In this document: in pieces, positions 5,956-10,454 of the stretch
How positions within the stretch are numbered: the stretch's first letter is position 1
How the letters are laid out: each line of letters opens with the position of its first letter
Source of the DNA: an uncultured Clostridia bacterium
Lineage (GTDB): Bacteria; Bacillota; Clostridia; Oscillospirales; Acutalibacteraceae
DNA: 10,454 nucleotides
Assembly: GCA_946539105.1 (NCBI GenBank)
Contig: CAMNHG010000045.1
Span: 1-10,454 of the forward strand
Reading direction: 5' to 3'
Notes under the pieces: generated by a model
The model's database searches: none
Seen by the model: the letters and a program-made list of their open reading frames with translations, nothing else
Told to the model about the DNA's origin: nothing
Translations under genes and position numbers: made by a program

Positions 5956-6906
5956 ATGATATCCACGGTAATCGACCAAAGTCTCGGAATTGAGTATCCG
6001 ATTTTTCAGGGCGGTATGGCTTGGGTAGCCGACGCTTCACTTGCCGCGGGAGTTTCAAACGCCGGCGGACTCGGCTTAATCGCCGCGATGAACTCCAACG
6101 GAGAACAGCTCCGCGCGGAGATTAAAAAATGCAGAGAGCTCACGGACAAGCCCTTCGGCGTTAACATTATGCTTATGAGCCCGTTTGCCGACGAGGTCGC
6201 GGACGTGGTAATTGAAGAGGGTGTTAAGGTTGTCACCACAGGTGCCGGAAACCCCGGAAAATATATGGAAAAATGGCTCGCGGCAGGAATTAAGGTAATC
6301 CCCGTTGTTCCCTCGACCGCACTTGCCAGAAGAATGGAAAAATTAGGCGCGTTCGCGGTTATCGCGGAGGGCGGCGAGAGCGGCGGACATGTAGGCGAGC
6401 TCACAACCATGGCACTTGTTCCGCAGGTTGTTGACGCGGTGTCAATCCCGGTTATCGCGGCAGGCGGCATCGCCGACGGCAGACAGCTTGCGGCTGCGTT
6501 TATGCTCGGCGCGGTAGGCGTTCAGGTCGGCACAAGATTTTTGGTTGCCAAGGAGTGCACTATCGCTCAGGAGTACAAGGACAAGGTGCTCAAGGCAAAG
6601 GACATTGACTCGGTTGTTACCGGCAAGCGTCTCGGCCATCCCGTACGCTCAATCAAAAACGCCTTCACCAGAGAGTATCAGAAGGCCGAGTACGACAGAT
6701 CGGCGGTTTCCGATGAGGAGCTCGAAAAAAAGGCTGTCGGCGTTCTGAGAATCGCCGCGAGAGAGGGCGACGTAAAGAACGGTTGCGTGCTCGCAGGTCA
6801 GGTTGCCGGAATGATTGATAAAGAACAGACCTCGCGCGAAATCATCACCGAGATGTTCTCGCAGGCTGAGGAAGTATTAAACGGAGCGACAAAATGGGTA
6901 AAATAG
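5956..6906 (+). CDS. fabK: Enoyl-ACP reductase II, FMN-dependent
   Basis: Reduces trans-2-enoyl-ACP to acyl-ACP with NAD(P)H and FMN, the last step of each elongation cycle in type II fatty acid synthesis, in the cytosol. The 316-residue TIM-barrel protein of the nitronate-monooxygenase/FabK family starts with the usual IEYPIFQGGMAWVA segment (12-25). It has AEGGESGGHVG at 137-147, where His145 matches the catalytic His of pneumococcal FabK. IAAGGIADGRQLAAA (167-181) and VGTRF (191-195) line the FMN phosphate site. The ATG at 5956 has AAGGAG at 5941-5946. An in-frame GTG at 5857 would add 33 residues encoded by the leader palindrome and hairpin, so it is unlikely. It is the first gene of the fab run and overlaps fabD by 13 bp. 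2-Nitropropane dioxygenase is a common misannotation of this family; the fab context argues for FabK. Confidence 0.94.
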   Translation: MISTVIDQSLGIEYPIFQGGMAWVADASLAAGVSNAGGLGLIAAMNSNGEQLRAEIKKCRELTDKPFGVNIMLMSPFADEVADVVIEEGVKVVTTGAGNPGKYMEKWLAAGIKVIPVVPSTALARRMEKLGAFAVIAEGGESGGHVGELTTMALVPQVVDAVSIPVIAAGGIADGRQLAAAFMLGAVGVQVGTRFLVAKECTIAQEYKDKVLKAKDIDSVVTGKRLGHPVRSIKNAFTREYQKAEYDRSAVSDEELEKKAVGVLRIAAREGDVKNGCVLAGQVAGMIDKEQTSREIITEMFSQAEEVLNGATKWVK

Positions 6907-7796
6907 CGTTTGTATTTTCAGGTCAGGGTGCTCAGTACAGCGGAATGGGCAAGGCACTCTGCGCGGAATCGTCCGCGGCAAAAGCGGTGTACGATATGGC
7001 TGACGGCGTCCGCGAGGGCACATCGCGAATGTGCTTTGAGGGCAGCACCGAGGATTTGAACCGCACCGTAAACACACAGCCCTGCGTTTTTACCGCTGAT
7101 TTAGCGGCGGCAAGGGCACTTGAGGAAAAGGGAATTAAGCCCGACTGCGTTGCAGGCTTTTCGCTCGGAGAAATCGCTGCACTGGCGTTCTCGGGAATGC
7201 TGACCGACGAAGAGGCGTTCAGGCTCGTATGCAAGCGCGGAGAGCTTATGGACAAGGCCGCAACGGAAAACCCCGGAGCGATGGCTGCGGTAATGAAGAT
7301 TACTCCCGGACAGGTTGAGGAAATCTGCAACGGCTTTGACAAGACATATCCCGTAAACTACAACTCACCTGCCCAGACGGTTGTCGCGACGACAAGCGAA
7401 AACGCCGAGGCGTTCTGCGAGGCGGTTAAAAAGGCAGGCGGCAGAGCGAAGCTCCTCGCGGTAAGCGGAGCGTTCCACTCGCCGTTTATGGCGCAGGCGG
7501 CTGACGGACTTGCGGAGTATATGAAGGACATCGACTTCAAAAAGCCGCAGCTCGAGATTTACTCCGACGTAACCGCTCTCCCCTACGAGGGAGATTACAA
7601 GGCTCTTGTAAAGGCGCAGGTCGAAAGCCCCGTGCGCTGGCAGAGCATTGTTGAAAATATGATAGAAAACGGCGTCGATACCTTTATCGAGGTCGGCGTA
7701 GGCAAAACCCTGACAGGATTAATCAAGAGAATCAACGGCGACGTTAAGGCGTTCAAGGTTGAGACTCCCGAAGATATAGCGGCTTTAGAGCTGTAA
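6894..7796 (+). CDS. fabD: Malonyl-CoA:ACP transacylase
   Basis: Moves the malonyl group from CoA to acyl carrier protein, supplying the extender unit for FabF. The 300-residue product has the full family set: FSGQGAQ at 8-14 (Gln11 of the oxyanion hole), GFSLGE at 88-93 with nucleophile Ser90, Arg115 in CKRGELM, GAFHSPFM at 192-199 with catalytic His195, and a GVGKTLTGL motif at 268-276. The ATG lies inside the end of fabK (13-bp overlap, different frame), with GGAG at 6883-6886, so the two genes are probably translationally coupled. Length matches the usual 300-310 residues and nothing is missing. Confidence 0.96.
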   Translation: MGKIAFVFSGQGAQYSGMGKALCAESSAAKAVYDMADGVREGTSRMCFEGSTEDLNRTVNTQPCVFTADLAAARALEEKGIKPDCVAGFSLGEIAALAFSGMLTDEEAFRLVCKRGELMDKAATENPGAMAAVMKITPGQVEEICNGFDKTYPVNYNSPAQTVVATTSENAEAFCEAVKKAGGRAKLLAVSGAFHSPFMAQAADGLAEYMKDIDFKKPQLEIYSDVTALPYEGDYKALVKAQVESPVRWQSIVENMIENGVDTFIEVGVGKTLTGLIKRINGDVKAFKVETPEDIAALEL

Positions 7797-7813
7797 AGAA
7801 ACGAGGTTTGACT

Positions 7814-8557
7814 ATGAACTTTGAAAATAAAACCGCGGTAATCACAGGCGGTTCAAGAGGAATCGGACTCGCAATCGCAAAGAAGCTCGCCGAGGGCGGA
7901 GCTAACATCGCAGTGCTCTATGTGGGCGACGAGAGCGAGGGCAAAGCTGCTAAGGCTGAGCTTGAGCAGTACGGCACAAAGGTTGAGCAGTATTTCTGCG
8001 ACGTTTCCGACTTTGAAAAGTCAAAGGCGGTCTGCGAGCAGGTAATCGAGGAGTTCGGCAAGGTTGACATCCTTATCAACAACGCCGGAATCACACGCGA
8101 CAAGCTGGTGCTCAATATGGACGAAAAGGACTTTGACGCAGTAATAGGTGTTAACCTTAAGGGCACGTTCAATATGATTAAGCACTTCTACAAGCACTTT
8201 ATGAAGAACCGCGGCGGCAGAATCGTCAGCACTTCTTCAATCGTAGGTCTTATCGGCAACGCCGGACAGGCAAACTACTCCGCCTCAAAGGCAGGTATTA
8301 TAGGACTTACAAAATCCGTAGCGCGCGAGCTTGCAGGCAGAAACGTAACCGTTAACGCCGTTGCTCCCGGATACATAGGAACCGATATGACAAACGTGCT
8401 CCCCGACAAGGTTAAGGAGACTATGAAGGCTCAGATTCCCGCAAAGAGAATCGGAACTCCCGAGGACGTAGCGAACGTAGTTGCCTTCCTCTGCTCCGAC
8501 GAAGCGGCTTACGTGACGGGCGAGGTTATCCGCGTTGACGGCGGACTCGCGATTTAA
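7814..8557 (+). CDS. fabG: 3-oxoacyl-ACP reductase
   Basis: Reduces 3-oxoacyl-ACP to (R)-3-hydroxyacyl-ACP with NADPH, the first reduction of each elongation cycle. The 247-residue product is a classical short-chain dehydrogenase: TGGSRGIG at 11-18 for NADP(H), NNAG at 89-92, and the catalytic tetrad Asn114, Ser142, Tyr155 and Lys159 in the YSASK context. The PG near 185-186 and the C-terminal VDGG are typical. The ATG at 7814 is preferred over an in-frame TTG at 7808 because GAGG (7803-7806) is correctly spaced only for the ATG, and the resulting length matches the family. It lies 17 bp after fabD and 12 bp before fabF, in a tight operon. Confidence 0.96.
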   Translation: MNFENKTAVITGGSRGIGLAIAKKLAEGGANIAVLYVGDESEGKAAKAELEQYGTKVEQYFCDVSDFEKSKAVCEQVIEEFGKVDILINNAGITRDKLVLNMDEKDFDAVIGVNLKGTFNMIKHFYKHFMKNRGGRIVSTSSIVGLIGNAGQANYSASKAGIIGLTKSVARELAGRNVTVNAVAPGYIGTDMTNVLPDKVKETMKAQIPAKRIGTPEDVANVVAFLCSDEAAYVTGEVIRVDGGLAI

Positions 8558-8569
8558 CAGGGGGTTAGT

Positions 8570-9799
8570 ATGAGCAGAAGAGTTGTTGTAACAGGAATCG
8601 GCGCGGTAAGCCCGGTGGGTAACGACGCGCAGACAATGTGGAAAAATATGCTTGACGGCGTGTGCGGAATCGAGGAAATCACAGCGTTTGACACCTCGGA
8701 TTTAAAAGTACATATTGCAGGCACGGTAAAGGGCTTTGAGCCTGAAAAATATTTTGAAAAGAGAGAAGCCAAAAAGCTCGACATCTACTGCCAGTACGCC
8801 CTTGCGGCGGCTCAGCAGGCGGTTGACGACAGCGGTATTCTCGGAAAAATCGACGAAAACCGCTTTGGCGTTTATATCGGCGCGGGTATCGGCGGTCTTA
8901 ACACCTTTGTAAACAACACGCTGGGACTTGACCACGGCGGACCGCGCAAGGTTTCTCCGTTCTTTATCCCGATGATGATAGGCAACATCGCCACCGGCAA
9001 CGCGGCTATCCGCTTTAACGCAAAGGGCGTAACGCTCTCGGTTATGAGCGCGTGCGCTACCGGAACAAACTCAATCGGTGAGGCGTTCCACGCGATTAAG
9101 GACGGCTACGCCGACGCCATTATCGCCGGCGGTGCGGAGGCTGTTGTAGCTCCGCTGACAATCGCGGGCTTCCAGAATATGAAGGCTCTCTCCACCAATC
9201 CCGATCCCAAAAAGGCTTCGCGTCCGTTTGACAAGGACCGCGACGGCTTTGTTATGGGCGAGGGCGCGGGAATCCTCATTCTCGAGGAATATGAGCACGC
9301 CAAGGCCAGGGGCGCGAAGATTTACGCCGAATTTGCCGGCTACGGCAACACCTGCGACGCTCACCATGTAACCGCTCCCGATCCCGAGGGCGCGGGACTT
9401 GCAAGGGCAATTAAAATCGCGTTTGACGAGGCAAATGTCCCCGATGACGCTCAGATTTACATAAACGCTCACGGAACGAGCACTCACCTAAACGATTTGA
9501 CAGAAACCATGGCGTTCAAGTCCGCCCTCGGCGACAAGGCGTATGACGCGAGCATCAGCTCGACAAAGTCGATGACCGGACATATGCTCGGAGCTACCGG
9601 CGCGATTGAGGCTATCGCGGCTGTTAAGGCGATTGACGACGGTATGATTCCCCCGACAATCAACCTCGACGAGCCCGACGAGGGACTTGACCTCGACTAC
9701 ACTCCCAAAAAGGCTAAGAAGCGCGACGTTAACGTTGCCGCCTCGACAAACCTCGGCTTCGGCGGTCACGACGCGTGTGTAGTTTTCAAAAAGATTTAA
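8570..9799 (+). CDS. fabF: 3-oxoacyl-ACP synthase II (beta-ketoacyl-ACP synthase II)
   Basis: Condenses malonyl-ACP with acyl-ACP, releasing CO2 and extending the chain by two carbons. The 409-residue thiolase-fold protein has the complete KAS II active site: Cys162 in SACATGTNS, His301 in NAHGTST, Lys333 in STKSMTGH and His338 in GHMLGATG. DGFVMGEGAG (225-234) is typical. The C-terminal GFGG loop reads LGFGGHDA (395-402), with Asp where Asn is usual; the catalytic residues are unaffected. The ATG at 8570 follows AGGGGG (8559-8564). It is the only condensing enzyme in the window. FabH, needed to start chains, must be elsewhere, as must the acyl carrier protein. Confidence 0.96.
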   Translation: MSRRVVVTGIGAVSPVGNDAQTMWKNMLDGVCGIEEITAFDTSDLKVHIAGTVKGFEPEKYFEKREAKKLDIYCQYALAAAQQAVDDSGILGKIDENRFGVYIGAGIGGLNTFVNNTLGLDHGGPRKVSPFFIPMMIGNIATGNAAIRFNAKGVTLSVMSACATGTNSIGEAFHAIKDGYADAIIAGGAEAVVAPLTIAGFQNMKALSTNPDPKKASRPFDKDRDGFVMGEGAGILILEEYEHAKARGAKIYAEFAGYGNTCDAHHVTAPDPEGAGLARAIKIAFDEANVPDDAQIYINAHGTSTHLNDLTETMAFKSALGDKAYDASISSTKSMTGHMLGATGAIEAIAAVKAIDDGMIPPTINLDEPDEGLDLDYTPKKAKKRDVNVAASTNLGFGGHDACVVFKKI

Positions 9800-9866
9800 G
9801 GCGAAACAGCGCGATTTACGGTGCACGCCTTGCTTAAATATTAATCCGCACACATGAACTGTGCGG
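9798..9866 (+). other. Two inverted repeats between fabF and accB
   Basis: The 93-bp gap holds two hairpins. AAGGCG (9798-9803, starting in the fabF stop codon) pairs with CGCCTT (9826-9831) across a 22-base loop. CCGCACA (9846-9852) pairs with TGTGCGG (9860-9866) around a 7-base loop; a flanking T-A pair makes it 8 bp. Neither is followed by a T-tract, so they are not intrinsic terminators. The second ends 12 bases before the accB Shine-Dalgarno. They may mark an RNA processing point that sets accB expression apart from the fab genes. I see no convincing promoter in the gap. Confidence 0.5.
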
Positions 9867-9892
9867 AATTGCCTTAACGGAGGAATTTTGTA

Positions 9893-10327
9893 ATGATAGA
9901 TATTTCCACACTTAAAGAATATATTAAGGTCTTGGAGGAATGCTCGCTCGAAAAGCTCGAGATTTCCGACGGAAAAGACACAATAAGCCTTGAAAAAGCT
10001 CACGCCGCCGCGGCTGCTCCGGCTGCCGTTACCGTTAACGCCGCTCCCGCTCCTGCTGCTGCACCTGCTGCTCCGGCTGCCGAGCCCGAAAACGGCAAGA
10101 CCATCAGTGCTCCGATTGTCGGCGTTTTCTACGCCGCTCCCTCGCCCGAGAGCGATCCCTACGTTCACGTGGGCAAGAGGGTTAAGAAGGGCGACGTTGT
10201 CTGCATTATCGAGGCAATGAAGTGTATGAACGAAATTCAGGCTGAGGAGGACGGCGAAATCACCGCGGTTCTCGCGACAAACGGCGAGCTTGTGGAGTAC
10301 AACCAGCCGCTCTTTGCAATAAAATAG
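9893..10327 (+). CDS. accB: Biotin carboxyl carrier protein of acetyl-CoA carboxylase
   Basis: Carries biotin between the carboxylase (AccC) and carboxyltransferase (AccAD) centres that make malonyl-CoA. The 144-residue product has an N-terminal helical segment (1-35), an Ala/Pro-rich flexible linker (36-66) and a C-terminal biotinyl domain (about 69-144). The biotinylation motif EAMKCMNEI (107-115) places biotin on Lys110. The usual residue after the Lys is Leu or Met; here it is Cys111. The ATG follows GGAGG (9879-9883). In related Clostridia fabZ, accC, accD and accA usually come next, but none begins within the remaining 127 bases. Length is slightly below the E. coli protein (156) and normal for this group. 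A carrier for another biotin enzyme is unlikely given the fab context. Confidence 0.95.
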   Translation: MIDISTLKEYIKVLEECSLEKLEISDGKDTISLEKAHAAAAAPAAVTVNAAPAPAAAPAAPAAEPENGKTISAPIVGVFYAAPSPESDPYVHVGKRVKKGDVVCIIEAMKCMNEIQAEEDGEITAVLATNGELVEYNQPLFAIK

Positions 10328-10335
10328 ATTTTATT

Positions 10336-10370
10336 AATGGATAATTGATAATGGAAAATGGATAATTTAT
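10336..10370. repeat. AT-rich 21-bp tandem repeat after accB
   Basis: AATGGATAATT occurs at 10336-10346 and again at 10357-10367, with a GATAATGG segment between them, giving a 21-bp period over about 1.7 copies. It begins 9 bases after the accB stop. Similar low-complexity strings turn up between genes in many Clostridia, perhaps as remnants of miniature elements. It has no open frame. Confidence 0.7.
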
Positions 10371-10371
10371 G

Positions 10372-10386
10372 GCGGGCTCTGCCCGC
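10372..10386. other. GC-rich hairpin downstream of accB
   Basis: GCGGGC-TCT-GCCCGC is a perfect 6-bp all-GC stem with a 3-base loop, 44 bases after the accB stop. The bases after it (ACCCGATTT) contain no U-tract, so it is not a canonical terminator, though it could stop 3' exonucleases. It leads directly into the 15-bp repeats. Confidence 0.6.
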
Positions 10387-10414
10387 ACCCGATTTAAAAG
10401 CACCCGATTTAAAA
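10385..10414. repeat. Tandem 15-bp direct repeat
   Basis: GCACCCGATTTAAAA occurs twice in perfect tandem (10385-10399, 10400-10414). The first copy shares its first two bases with the hairpin before it. The remaining 40 bases of the window show no start site or recognised feature. Confidence 0.85.
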
Positions 10415-10454
10415 TAATACAGAGCGTTTGGTAAAGTTAATTTCGCTCCATATT

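Overview
This window looks like chromosomal DNA from a Gram-positive member of the Clostridia, most likely the Oscillospiraceae/Ruminococcaceae group. The signs are an FMN-type enoyl-ACP reductase (FabK) in a fabK-fabD-fabG-fabF-accB run, purine-rich Shine-Dalgarno sequences before nearly every gene, a lysine-type aspartokinase with an internal start as in Bacillus LysC, and a PBP1A-type enzyme with a long Gly/Ser/Glu-rich tail. Base composition is near-balanced with GC-rich coding DNA and AT-rich gaps. The placement is inferred from gene content; no marker gene is present.

Layout. At 1-143 there is a tandem array of 44-bp units with two alternating small hairpins, cut by the left edge of the window. 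On the minus strand, read from about 5230 down to 143, lie a bifunctional class A penicillin-binding protein (2705-5155), homoserine dehydrogenase (1423-2646) and aspartokinase (143-1348). They are spaced 58 and 74 bp apart with no clear terminator between them, so one transcript is plausible. An extended -10 promoter lies 75 bp before the PBP start. On the plus strand, a short divergent gene encodes a membrane-anchored protein resembling the BofC C-terminal domain (5383-5706). A near-consensus sigma-A promoter (5798-5826) and a structured leader follow, then fabK, fabD, fabG, fabF and accB (5956-10327). After accB, 10328-10454 holds only short tandem repeats and a hairpin.

How the genes work together. 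The minus-strand set pairs a peptidoglycan polymerase/cross-linker with the first and third enzymes of the aspartate family pathway, which feeds diaminopimelate/lysine, threonine and methionine. The plus-strand set is type II fatty acid synthesis: AccB carries the biotin used to make malonyl-CoA, FabD loads malonate on ACP, FabF condenses, FabG reduces the ketone and FabK reduces the enoyl group. FabH, ACP, FabZ and the other Acc subunits are not in the window; the accB-proximal ones may lie just past the right edge.

The gene content is ordinary core metabolism, and I see no new defence, mobile or biosynthetic system. The points worth a second look are non-coding: the alternating-hairpin array next to the lysC stop, the operator-like palindrome and hairpin in the fabK leader, the internal ribosome binding site in lysC, and the repeat cluster after accB.
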